NCBI GenBank assembly: GCA_021396245.1
Contig: WNYE01000052.1
Coordinates: 1-64,000, forward strand
Length of the DNA: 64,000 nt
Source of the DNA: Sporothrix humicola
Lineage: Eukaryota; Ascomycota; Sordariomycetes; Ophiostomatales; Ophiostomataceae
Direction: 5' to 3'
A program made the position numbers and the translations under genes. Position 1 is the first letter of the stretch. Each line of letters begins with the position of its first letter. Under the pieces are notes generated by a model. That model saw only the letters and a program-made list of their open reading frames with translations, was not told the DNA's origin and searched no databases. Positions 22,389 to 33,942 of the stretch are shown in pieces.

Positions 22389-25300
22389 CTAGTTCAGCCG
22401 CGGACTCCGCCGCTTAGACAGGCTCTGCGAAAAGGCGGACGGCGGCACATTCTCGCGGCCCTCGAGCGCCATGACCGACGTCCGCGTCTTGGCCTGTTTG
22501 GCTGGTGGCGGGCCGTGGTTCTGGCGCAAGCTGCGGCGGCGGTAGGTCGGCAGCGTGGACTTGCCTGTCGCCTCCGACTTGATGGCGCCCTCGATGCTGG
22601 CAGCCACAAGACCGAGGCCACCCTCTTTGGTGCTGGCGCTGATGGCATCGCCCATGGTGCTGGCACTGGGATCGAACATGATAGACCCGGTCGTCAAGTT
22701 GGGGTTCACCTCACGCAGACTCATACTCAGTGAGGAAGGAACAGAGGATGCGGTGGCCGCTGAAGAAGGCGGCTGTGACGATGCGCGAGAAAAGGATATT
22801 GTGTTGGCATGTGCGTCTGCCGTGGATGTGCTGGCGCCGAAATCGTTAAAAATGACGGGCACGGTTGCACTGTCAATGTGTGCGGGCTGCTTGGTCGGCG
22901 AAGGCATCGTGTCGAGCATCTCGTCCTGGAACTCATTGTCGTCGTCGAGGATATCTTCGTCAATCTGAATTCCACCAACCTCGTCGGTCTCGATTTTTGC
23001 CACACGGTTGTCGCCGCCCTTGTTGTGTAGGTTGGCAATGAGGATGTGATGAGGCGCTGTCCGCGGCAGATCCAGAGGGTATTTGTACTGGATCTTTTCT
23101 GGCGTCTCGCCCGTAGGCACATACTCGCGAAGCGTTGTGCTGCCAATGCACGACCGCAGGTCGTTGAGAGGCTGGCACAGAGTGTCGTTGGCCGGCTCCC
23201 ACTCGCTCTGCTGACCCTTGATGTCGGCTTCGGCTCCTTCGATAAAGTTCTCGCCGCGGGTGATCGTGTCCTTCGCATGGTCTGACAGAGTGTTGAAAGT
23301 CGTGGTGACAACATCGGCCATCTTGGTGACAGATGCCTCGTGCTTGGCCAGGTTCTCGTCGTTGAGCGTCGTGGCTTTGGTGACGAGTTCGTCCAAGTCT
23401 TGCATCTTGACATCGAGGTCGTCAATCTGCTCGCCCACAACACGGACCGTCTCGGCGTGGACCGATTGAGTCGTGTTCTGAATGGACGTGCTGTGTTCGC
23501 TGGCAGTAGTCCAGTCCTCCTGAAGTCTCAGTTTCAGGGCATCGCGTGACTTGCTTGCATCCTGAACAAATCCATCGGCCGTTGTGTTCCACGCATCCAT
23601 GCCCTTAGCGTATGTGTCGAGGTCGTTTTCAAAGGCCGTGTTGGACTCTGCGATCTGTGCGCGGATGGCTGTGGTCTTGGCTGCAAACCGCGTTTCCTGC
23701 TTTTTCGCCTGGTCCGAGATGAGGTTGCCGATCTGTGCGAGCAGTTGTTGCCGGTCTTCTGCTGCCTGTTTCCGTTCCTCGTCAATCGCCTCCTGAATTC
23801 GCTCAGCAACTGTCGCATTGGACTGGATGGCTGCCTGGCTCGCCAGTTCCAACTGTTTCCGCAGGGCGTCGGACTCCTCGCGTTGCGAGTTCATGTGTTT
23901 TAGCATATCCTCAAAGATACTCTTGAAGTCTTTGCCGAGTGTGCTGTAGGAGGTGTGCATTTGGTTGTGAAATGTGCTGAGTTCGCTCAGAACTTCGTTG
24001 GCGATGCGTTCGGCCGCAGAAGCAATGGTGTGGAGACTCTCGCCGACGTGCTCCTGGATATGGTCACGGACGGCAAGGATCCCTTCAAGGGTTTGGTGCA
24101 TGTCTTCCCTGGACGTGCCAAGTTCCTCCTGCATTGCACTCTTGGACGCCACGAACTGCTCCACATTATCGTCCAAAAGAGCCTGTGTTGTCTCAAGGCT
24201 CTCCCGACCTTCCTTGACAAAGTCGCGCATACGCTGGGAAATGTTGAAGATGTGCTGCTCCTGGGACGCGCGCAGATTGACAATGCGGGACTCGACGAGT
24301 TTTGTGACATCGGAGACCTGGGCTTGGGATCCGGCCCAGGTGTTGCGGTTGACGCCCTGCAGGTCGGACTTGCGGCGGTTTTTGGCGCGCAGGCCGTCGA
24401 TGTCGCTGACTGTTCGCCCGACTGTTGAGATGAGATCTTTCCCGAGTGATGCCAGTTTCTCCTCTGTCGCCTGGTGTGCCTCGCGGACATGTGTCTCTTC
24501 AGCAAGCGTCTTTCGCGTTGCAGAGAGGACATGCTCGGTCTGGTCGAGGACGTCTTTTGTCTCGCCTAGCTCCGTCTTTGCATCTTCGTGCTCCTTCTTT
24601 AGACCCATAAAGTTGGACGTTAGCTCGAGCAGTTCCTGCAGCTTGTGGCGCAGGTTGGCCTCCATCGTCTCGATCTTGGCAGCCTGCTCTTCGGCCAGAA
24701 TACGGCGCGACTCGCTTTGCACAGTCATCTCCTCGTATGTGTCGTTGGGCAGGTAGACGCCATTGCGCTGGCGCGTTGCAATGAGGTCGCTCTTGAGCTT
24801 CTCGATCTCGGTGGTGAATTCACGCAGCAAAGTCTTCTTGTTGATGAGCTGGTTGACCTGCGGCTTGTTGCGGATGTTCTTTGCGCGGAAGGCGTAGTCG
24901 AGGGTGGAGATGGTCTCTTCGAGGTTGCTTTTGGCTGTAGAGATAGTGGCGATAATGCACGTTTTTGTGCGACCACCCAGAGAGTCTTGGAGTAGCCGCG
25001 TCAGTTTCGATTCGCGGTAAGGGACGTGTGCTGTGCGGTCGACGAGGGCGTTGATGACACGGCCCAGCGTCAACAGACTCTTGTTGATCAGGCCGGCCTC
25101 GGCGGCGCGCTTGTTCTCGGCTCCTGAGCGCTGGATGTTTTCACTACCAGCCAGATCGACCAGATTGAGCTTTCCTGTGTTATAGAAATCCTCGCCGGTC
25201 TCGGTGATGTGCTTTGTCTGAACGGTGATGGTGAAGACGGTGTGACTACGGCTACTGAGATCGTTGCACTTCGTGGCGGCCACTTGGCGACGAACACTGC

Positions 25301-25701
25301 CTTCTTGCAAGCGCTTGATGCCGTCGGCGGCCGAGGCAATGTGACGTTCCTCCATGCCCTGGACCACGGTAGTAGCGTGTCCCTTGCGCGAGTTGTCGTC
25401 GTAGATCTTGAGTTTCGAGCCGCTGCCGCTGCCGCCGTCGCCTTCGGCCGAGAGAAGGTCGCGCAGTTCTTCGTTGTACAGTTCGATGAAGGAGCAGCGC
25501 ACGACGCTGTCGTTTTCGTCGGCCTTGAGCTTGTTGAAGAGAGCTTGGAGGACGCGAGGGATAATGCCGGCGGCGTCGGTCAGCAGGCCGAGAGACTCGC
25601 TCATGTCACCGGACATCGTGTATGTTTTGCCGGTGCCGGTCTGGCCATATGCAAAAATTGTGCAGTTGAAGCCAGTGAGCATCTATAAAGTCAGTAGGAT
25701 A

Positions 25702-25780
<79 letters not shown>

Positions 25781-26375
25781 AGGGCGTCTGCGGGCCTACC
25801 TCATCTAATATTGGCTTGACGACGTCGTCAAAGATCATGCCCTGGTCGGCAGCCGGCGAGAAAACGCGGTCAAAGTTGTATGTCTTGTTGCTCAGCGCAT
25901 TTGGGCCCATCATGAGCTCGACATTCTTGCCCTTGGCGCCGTCTGTGTTGACGACAACGGCACTGTTCTCGCGGACTTCGCGCTCGTTGCGGCCTCGACA
26001 CCGCACGACGACATTGATGTTTGTCTCCTCGGCCAGAGAAACAATAACAGAATCTGTGTCGGCCGAGCCAGAAGCAGCGGCGCCTCCGTCAAAGTCGCGC
26101 TCCTTGCGCTTCAAGCCGGCCGCGCCCGTTGTGGCAACCGACATGAGCGACTCGGCTGGTGAGATGGCGCCGGCGCGGCCGAAACGCGACCCGGATGTGG
26201 CATTGGATAATGAGGAAGATGTCAGCTGGTGGCGTGCTGTCGAGACACGTTTTGTCACTGGCTGTCGGACTCCCGGTCGTGACGATGCGGCACTGCTGCT
26301 GGCCGAGCGGTAGCTGGAGATCGTGGTCGAGGCATTGGTGGCCCGTCGTGAGGGCACTTCCCGCGGTGGTGCCAT
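22389..26375 (-). CDS. Kinesin-5 mitotic motor (BimC/Cut7/Eg5 family)
   Basis: Two exons, 26375-25800 and 25682-22389, encode 1289 residues. Kinesin-5 is a plus-end motor that cross-links and slides antiparallel spindle microtubules. After an S/T/R-rich head (about residues 1-115), the motor starts at INVVVRCRGRNERE. The P-loop GQTGTGKT is at residues 205-212, followed by NDLSSRSHTVFTI (switch I) and LVDLAGSEN (switch II). A neck and a long coiled-coil stalk follow. Near residues 1045-1075 is the BimC box (PTGETPEKIQYKYPLDLPRT), with a Thr-Pro that matches the Cdk1 site used for spindle targeting. The tail ends in basic repeats (RRRSLRQ, KRRSPRLN). The 117-nt intron (25683-25799) holds a long CA/GT microsatellite and splits the motor between PILDE and MLTGFNCTIFAYG, a continuous block in relatives. 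Confidence 0.93.
25704..25775. repeat. (CA)36 dinucleotide microsatellite in the kinesin-5 intron
   Basis: Seventy-two uninterrupted bases of alternating C and A on the plus strand, read as (GT)36 in the pre-mRNA. It fills most of the 117-nt intron of the kinesin-5 gene. Its 3' end runs into GTGAGT, so a second donor-like sequence lies only about 24 nt before the acceptor. Confidence 0.97.
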
Positions 26376-27410
26376 GTTTGTATGAAGAGAGGGAGAAGGA
26401 TGAGGAGGGGCGAGGAGGAAAGATGGTGATGATGACGCGTGACGCGATGCTGCAGTGCAGCTGGGTGAAAAGGACGGGTATCGAGGCCGAGATATCAGCC
26501 GCAGTCGTCTCAATAGAGCGAAAGTCGTGATGCGTAAGTAAACAGATGTGGCAAAGAACAAAAAAAAAAAATATCAAAGTCGAATCACAGATCGACGCGT
26601 TCTGACGGCATAAAATCAACCCTTGTTTGTGTGTGCGGCAGTGTGCAGCAAGGGACAAAATAGTCTCGTGGGGAAAGACAAGACAAGCTGGGTAGGGTTG
26701 CAGACATGCGCAAGGCCAGCGCGGTTCTTGCAGGGTGTGTGGTGGAGGAAGAAGGTGGTCAAAGGTCGGGGACTATCCGTCAGTTCGGCTTGTTGACATT
26801 TTTGGGACCTTGGCGGTTGGTGGGAAATGCGGGACAGTCAACAAGGGTGTGCCCGCTGATAGGTGCTAGCGGCATACCAGCCATTGACCGGGCAACGGCC
26901 ACACGCCACACTCAAGCCACACTTTAGCTTCCCTGAGTACGGAGTACGCTAAGACCAAGTGCTCTGCGCCTGCATGTTCGTGCTTCGTCACAGGGGATCG
27001 CTCTTGCTTGACGAATACACCGTAATTGGCGCCCGCCCCACTATCTGGTGGTGAGCACCTGCCTTCTGAGCACTGGAGCGGGCAGCCCGGTTTAACAGCC
27101 TGACCGACCCTATTGCTACCTGTAATTAATTACACACATCAAACCCCCTCGAAGCTCCTCCAACGACGAATTGGACAGCCCGCGTGCGCACGGCGAGTTT
27201 GAGACCGAGACATTTGCGACTGTGCATCCCCTACCGACACCGCATTCCTTTTTCGACGCAGCTCCATCCCACGCCGGCCGAGGAGACGCCCGCTGCAGAT
27301 CGAGAGCTGCGATTCGAGCGATTCGATCCAGCGATTCCGAGGAGAGACGACGCCGAGCTTCTTCTTGACCTTCACACATCACAGGCATCGCAGCCACATA
27401 CCTGCCCACA
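26376..27410. promoter_or_regulatory. Divergent promoter between kinesin-5 and END3
   Basis: About 1 kb between two start codons pointing apart. The stretch 27190-27400 is C/G-rich, with C/T runs typical of a fungal leader. No open frame here shows a recognisable domain. Confidence 0.5.
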
Positions 27411-28719
27411 ATGGCACCTCCAAGGATCGAGCAGAAGGAGATCGAGACGTACTGGAACATCTTCTCGAACCGCACCAATGGCGGCAAGTTCCTGACGGGC
27501 GAGATGGCGGCGCCGGTGCTGAAGAACAGTGGACTTCGCGACGGACAGCTGGAGAAGGTCTGGGATCTGGCAGACGTCGACAACGACGGCAACCTGGACT
27601 TTGAGGAGTTTTGCGTGGCCATGCGGCTGATTTTCGACATTCTTAACGGGGTGAGTGATCCCCTCGTCCTCCAGAAAACAAAAACGGAAGGAACCTCCCG
27701 AACGATCTTGCTAACAGTCTTTTTTCTCTCACCAGGAATATCCGGACGTTCCGAATGCGCTGCCCGACTGGCTGGTGCCCGAGTCCAAGGCACATCTCGT
27801 CCAGGCCGGCCGCGCGCTGACCGGCAAGGCCCAGCAGTTCGAGCAGGTCGAGATCGAAGACCCGGACTCGCCGAGCCTCAAGGACGGCTTCGACTGGTAC
27901 ATGAGCCCGGCCGACAAGGCCAAGTACGAGCAGATCTACATGGAGAGTCGCGACATGCGCGGCGATGTTGCGTTCAGCTCGCTCCAAGACTTGTATGACT
28001 CGCTCGACGTCCCCGATACCGACATCCGCTCCGCCTGGAACCTGGTCAACCCGGCCGCCGCCCCCTCGATCGGCAAAGACGCCTCCCTTGCCTTCCTCCA
28101 CATCCTCAACTACCGCCACGAGGGCTTCCGCATCCCCCGCACCGTCCCCGCCTCGCTGCGCGCCAGCTTCGAGCGCAACCAGATCGACTACCAGGTCGGC
28201 AACGCCAGCACCGCCGCCGCCAACTCGCGCTGGGCGACGCGCGCTGACGATTCTACTGCAACGGGCCGCAAGGCCAAGTTTGGCGATCAGTACCTGACCC
28301 GCCTTGGCCGCAGCGGCTTCAAGGCCACGGGCACCGACTTCTCGACGGCACAAAAGACCGAGGACTGGGAGGAGGTGCGCCTCAAGAAGCAGCTGGCCGA
28401 GCTCGAGAGCCGCATCCAGGAGATCGAGGCAGGCGCCGCACGGCGGTCGGGCTCAAAAGCGTCCGGCGGCAAGCGGGACACCAAGCCGGCACTGGTTAAG
28501 CGCGAGCTCGAGCAGCTGCTGGACTACAAGCGCCAGGAGCTGCGCGACCTCGAGGACGGCACCGGCAAGGCCAAGGCAGGCAATGGCCTCAAGGGTGTCA
28601 CGGACGACCTGGCAACAGTGCGCGAGCAAGTGGAGAGTCTCGAGTCGCACCTGCGGCAGCGCGAACAGGTTCTGGAGCAGCTGCGCCGTGAAATTGACGA
28701 TGCCAAGGCAGCGAGGTGA
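27411..28719 (+). CDS. END3: End3, EH-domain endocytosis/actin-patch protein
   Basis: Two exons, 27411-27650 and 27736-28719 (85-nt intron, GTGAGT to CAG), encode 407 residues. End3 joins Pan1 and Sla1 in the complex that couples actin assembly to clathrin-mediated endocytosis at the cell cortex. The N-terminal EH domain is clear: YWNIFSNRTNGGKFLTG, then the EF-hand loop DVDNDGNLDFEEF at residues 55-67 with intact calcium ligands. A second EH-like region starts at about residue 120 (FDWYMSPADKAKYEQIY). The C-terminal 100 residues form a charged coiled coil, as in the yeast protein that binds Pan1. ATG context is CCACAATGG. Length and domain order match fungal End3 proteins. Confidence 0.93.
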
Positions 28720-29111
28720 GGGTTGAGGAGGTTGACGGGTGGTTTTTTGGTGACTTTGTTGTCGATATTTGAATGAGCGAAACAGTCCTTTTTACATATA
28801 ATCTTTTGCTTTACCTCTTTTGTGTCCTGCGTCCCAACCTTTGTAAATACTACGTCAAAATACTTTGCAATTTGTTTACCGAAAAGCAGCCAATGTGATA
28901 CAACACGCGTCCATTATACTATCTAAATGGCTTCTTATGATCCTGAATAGCCATTACGCACACACTCTCTCTAATTTTATGGTATCTGATAAAAAGCAAC
29001 GCCGAATCGACTAACAATTGCCTGGGTATTCTTCCTCATCTTCCGCCCCTTAATGATAATGACAAACTGCATCCATTCTACATGTCCTCACACCCTTTTC
29101 AGCCCTGCCAG
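28720..29111. terminator. Convergent 3' region, END3 and oxidoreductase
   Basis: A short AT-richer spacer between two convergent stop codons, with no other gene seen. Confidence 0.4.
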
Positions 29112-30360
29112 TTAAGCAGCACTGCCGTCACGGTAGCCCGCCACCATCTGCAGGCCCAGCGTACGGCCCTTGGCAAGCCACACGGCCAGCGACGGCAGGC
29201 GCCACGAGTTGAGGCGGCCGGCACCGCGGCTGGGGCCCGTGGCCACGACCATGATGTCAACAGGCAGTAGCTTCACGACCTGCGGTGCCTTGCCCTTGAG
29301 GACAAGGTCGACGTTCTTGGCCACGCCGCCGGCCTGCTTCATCGTGATGACAAAACCGGCACGCGGCTTGCTGACGACATCGCCCACGGCCCACACGTCG
29401 TTGGTGGCCACGCCCTTAACGTGGTAAAACTCGTCGACCTCGACGTTCTTGCGTTCGTTGAGAAGGGCGGCATCGAGGTACTCGGTGTTGGGCGTCAGGC
29501 CCACGGCGGCCAGGTACAGGTCGGTGACAATCAGCTCCGAGGCGCCGGCCACGGTCAGCTCGACACGGCCATCGGGCAGGTTGCGTGCAGATGTGACGCC
29601 TGCACCGGTGCGCACGTCGACGTGCAGCTTCTTGAGCTCGTTGCGGGCCGAGCTGGCCACGATGTCGCCGCTCAGGATCTCGGCGCCCGCCGACAGCAGC
29701 ACAATCTCTTTGCCGTCCTTGTCAGCCGGCTTGCCGCCGTAGGCATAGCCGAGCTCAGCAGCTGCCTCGACACCTGTGGCGCCGCCGCCGGCCACGACAA
29801 TGTGCTTGGCCTTCTTGACTTTTTCGCGGGTGGCCTCGAGCAGAGCCGTGATTTCCTCGTAGGTGCCGTCTGCCTTCCAGGGCGTAGACGGGATCGCCTC
29901 GTCAGCACCGGCATCGGCACGCTTCGGGAGCTGCGTGTTGCGAGAGCCTGTGGCCAGGACGAGCTGGTCGTAGGAAACGGTCCGCGGCTCAGCAGTGCCG
30001 GGCACAGAAACCTTGACCGTCTTGCCGTTGGTGTCGACGCCTTCGGCCGCACCGATAATGATCTCGTAACGCTCCTTGGGGTAGCGGGAGAGAGCTTCCT
30101 CCAGCGAAACAAACATTTGCTTGTCCTCGAAGTTGTTCGGCACAATGGCGCGCACCGAGGCCAGGTTCCAGAAGAAGTGGCTGTTCTGTGTAGGAATTAG
30201 CAATTGTCTGAACGAGGAGCTTGCAAATAGGCAAAAAATACAGAGTTGGACATACCTTGGAAACGAGGACGACCTTTGCCTCCTTGTTGTTCTTCAGCAA
30301 GCTGTGTGCAATCTGAAGACCGCCATATGCGCCGCCGAGGATTACGACTGTGGGAGCCAT
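29112..30360 (-). CDS. AIF/FSP1-like pyridine nucleotide-disulfide oxidoreductase
   Basis: Two exons, 30360-30256 and 30185-29112 (70-nt intron), encode 392 residues. The fold is a two-dinucleotide-domain flavoprotein. The FAD site is VVILGGAYGGLQIAHSLL at the N-terminus; the NAD(P)H site is HIVVAGGGATGVEAAAELG; and the C-terminal FAD motif is NDVWAVGDVV. This is the AMID/FSP1 group of NADH:quinone oxidoreductases related to apoptosis-inducing factor. No mitochondrial presequence is visible before the first dinucleotide fold, and residue 2 is alanine, so the N-myristoylation known for human FSP1 is impossible here. A weakly hydrophobic C-terminus (LPSLAVWLAKGRTLGLQMV) might touch membranes. 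The quinone substrate is inferred from the family only. Confidence 0.85.
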
Positions 30361-33175
30361 TTTGGTGTAAGTGCTGCAGCGACGAGTGAGACGGAGAGCT
30401 GTGAGTTTGGCGGTGTTGACGAGACTGCAAGACGGGGCTGTAAAGAGAACAAGACAAGCAATGAAGACGGGATGAAAAAAAGTCAAGAACGGTGGAGGTA
30501 GGAAAGGAGAGTAAATAAAATAAAAACGGAATGAACCCGGACGGGAAAGAGCAGGGTACTTAAACTAGAGTAGCGTTTGAGGAGAGAGGTTCGGCCGTGC
30601 CTGCCTTGTCTCAGATGGGATATGGGGTGGATGAAAAAAAAGGGAAGTAGCGACTGTGTAGCGTGGAGCTGGGTTAGCTAGGGGACGGGACGACCTTTTA
30701 TGGATTGCTCTAGATTAAAAATACAATATCAATGTCGCGATCGGCGTTCTTGACTCTTTTACTTGTGCAAGTCTTATTTGTTTGGTCGAGTTGTGCACGG
30801 GAGAAAGTTTGGAAAGGCGGGTGTGCGAGTGTGGGCGGGGCGGAGCAATTTCAAACGTCGCATCCAAGACGGAACCAGAAAAGACAGACGAAGGAAAAAA
30901 GAAGAAAAATAGAAAAGGCAAAAGGCAGATCACTTTCCGCAATGTTGAGGCAACTTGATGCGAGGACGTCGAAAAGGAGTTGTCGAATGGAAAGAAAAAA
31001 AAAAATACCGAGAAAAAGACGACGGAGAGACATCAGCAGCAAAACGGCACGCTATTCAAAACTTAATTCTCACCACTAGCCTGGGCGGTCGGGGCGTTTC
31101 CGAATGTTGCACCGACGGCCATAGTCTCGACCCGGCCTTGTCTTTCTTCTTTTTATTGTCCCCCGTTTGCTAGTGCCTGTTCGTATTTTGCTTCCCGTTC
31201 TCAGTGGCTTCTTCTTTTCTGACAACTTCTCGCCTGTCGGGCACTTACACGCCGACTGCATAAATGTAAGATACATTCAAGTTCAAGTGAGGAAATACAT
31301 CACAGCACTCGCTTGTTGCCCTCGCTTTGCCCCTGACTGTGCTGCGTGGCACAGCTCTCCAGTCGGACGCCCGTGATACTGTGTGAGTTTCCGTGGCTCT
31401 GTGCCAGGTTCTGCACGACGATCTCTGCTTTCTTTTTGGCGACTTGAATCTCGACAAAGTTGATGTGCCGTTCTGAATACTATGAAAGGGCCCGCACGAG
31501 TTGATTATTTACAGACTTATTTGCGCCACGGACGGCAGCGGTCCGCTTTTGTTGCCTGCTCAACGATACCTCTTCGCGTATCGATCTCAGAATGGGACAT
31601 TGATGTGAGGGGCTGTATGGCTACATTTTATGATGTACAACTGAAGCTCATGGCAAAGTAGTGTAATATACCTTGCGTCCGTTCTGAATAATTACATGAG
31701 ATTGTAAGGCCAGTTCATGTAAATTCGACAGACTGGCGACGCTGTGTTTTTACAGTTATATTAATAATCTACAAGACCCCCTGTACGGCTTTTCCCGTCC
31801 TCTGCTTTCGCTACTTGTATCCCGGTTTCTGGATTCGGTATGCCTGAATATTTTCTAGATTTGGGCCTCCACGGTATTTTGTGAAGCTCCTTCAAAACCC
31901 CGGAAATCTTCACTGTATTCCGACAAACTTTCACTGTTGCCATCCTTGAGATGCGCGTCATTTTCACATCATTGTCATGAGACACTATTTTTATCAATTA
32001 GCAAAAAGAAAAAAAAAACATCCCATGAAAATAAAGTCGGTGTCGGCGCTTCAGAATACCGGTCAAAGGCAACGATGAAGAGATGCAAAACATGAAGGAT
32101 GGTTGAGAATTTGCTAGATCGCAACAAGCTCCACTGTCCGGCTGCCAGGCGCTGCTCTCGGTCCCGAGATGCAGTTTTAGGGCCAGAGCTTGAGGTGTCA
32201 GTGACCCAGTAGCGTGAAAGCCCAAGCTCTGTTTTTTAGTTCAACAGCTGGTCAGGGGAACGTTTGGAAGGGACGGCTCAAACCGCATGGTAGTGGAATC
32301 CACTGCCCAAACTTGCGGTTGCTGTTGCTTTTTTGCTTCTTATTCTTTTGATCCACGAAAGCATGGCATTTTTCATACATGGCGGGCATCGTGGTTCGCT
32401 AAAGCTCCGATGAAAGTTGCGGCCCGCTACCAGCTCCTTTTGTGCAACCGTAATCTATGTCTTCAATTTGATGCCTCAACTTTGCATACGTAAGCAAGCG
32501 TCATCGGCTTCAAATTAAGTGAAGGTATGATATAGAAGTGTCAAACTGGAAAGAACCATGCTGGCATCAATAAAAAGGGGCAATGGTGAGCTCGAATGAC
32601 AGGGAAAGACCACTACAAGGCCTGTTGATTGTTGCACCTTCCATGGACTGAAACGCATAGCTCTTTCCTTCCCTGAGAGCCTGGGGTTGACTGTCGAGAT
32701 TGTGAACGCTTATCCGAGCTTATTCAATCGGTCGCAGCTTCCTTAAATCCTCGAAAGACGTGAGACATGGTGTTTGCAAAGGAAGGACGCCGTCAACATG
32801 AAGATGCCAGACAGGTTTGTAATGTCACTGGATTTCCATGTGACAGACATCGTGGAGCACAAGCTCCAGGGTGGGTTTGATAGGTCAGTTTTGGAGAGGA
32901 GGAGCTAATTTATGCTTTATTTTGGCATTTATTTTAATTCGCGTCCACCAAACGTGTTGCGTCGTGCTTGCCTTTGTTACCCCGCCATGGTTCCATCCCC
33001 AACCAGGCAAAGCAGGCCCAACAAGCCCAGGTCCGTATGACGCCTGTGGTGCCAGCTTATGTTTCTTTTGCTTCCCCTCCACTTTGATCTTGGTTTCTGA
33101 CCTTTTCTTCTTCTTGACAACAAACACGACCATCACATACCGTCTTTTTCACAAACAACTACCCAAACCGCCATC
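30361..33175. other. Gene-poor interval (2.8 kb)
   Basis: It contains the promoters of the oxidoreductase (minus) and of the acyl-CoA-binding protein (plus). I see no credible gene between them. The small frames at 31761-31997 and 32871-33224 lack recognisable motifs. Confidence 0.45.
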
Positions 33176-33638
33176 ATGTCTAACGCCGCTTTCGAACAGG
33201 CTGTCGAGGATATCCTCAAGCTGACCAAGCCCCTCGACAACGACCAGAAGCTCAAGGTTTACAGTAAGTCGACACGCCATTATTGTTGTTGAGAGGAAGA
33301 CAAAGGAGAGCTCGGCCCGTTTACTGACATATACTCTCTCTCCCAGGCCTGTACAAGATCGCCAAGGGCGAGGACATCACCACCGCCAAGGCCCCCGGCA
33401 TGTTCGACTTCGTCGTACGTATTCCCGACCGATTCGCATTTGAATAAACTCGTGCGATGCAACTACTAACAAACTCGCCCAACTACAGGAGAAGACCAAG
33501 AGAAAGGCCTGGCAGGCCAAGGTCGACGAGGGCCTGACCCAGGAGCAGGCTCAGCAGGAGTACATTGCCTTTGTTGAGGAGCTCAAGGTCTCGAACGAGT
33601 ACGACCCCAACAAGGTTCCCGAGAAGGTCCGCTCGTAA
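33176..33638 (+). CDS. ACB1: Acyl-CoA-binding protein
   Basis: Three exons, 33176-33263, 33347-33414 and 33489-33638, encode 101 residues, slightly longer than the usual 86-90. The protein carries long-chain acyl-CoA esters in the cytosol between synthase, transport and lipid assembly. The family core is present: FEQAVEDILKLTKPLDNDQ, KVYSLYKIAKGED (the Y-x-x-YK signature) and APGMFDFVEKTKRKAWQAK, matching the P-G-x-F-D-x-x-x-K-x-K-W-x-A-W block with an arginine where a tryptophan is common. The introns are 83 and 74 nt. The extra C-terminal residues (VSNEYDPNKVPEKVRS) account for the added length. The frame is too fragmented to be seen without splicing. Confidence 0.92.
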
Positions 33639-33942
33639 GCAATTTGCTACGAAGCAACAGCGAAAAGACAAGAGAATATGAGCGCGTGTTGTTGAACAGA
33701 ATACACTATGGGCCACAATAGCGGCACTCGGGCGGACGGGAAACGAGCGTGAAGATACCACAGAAAATGGATGCAAGTCGTTGCTGCGACTGGAAACGGA
33801 CACGGCTACAGAGCTTTCATGTTTAGGTTTATGGCGTGTTTTCGAGTTCCAGAGAGCCACGCATACGGTGGTCTGCTGTGTTTATTCGAGGACGCAGTGC
33901 GTCGACTACTTAATGTCTATAAAAGCTGTATTCATTCATTAT
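33639..33942. terminator. Convergent 3' region, ACBP and TDP1
   Basis: About 300 bases between convergent stop codons, with no further gene. Confidence 0.4.
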
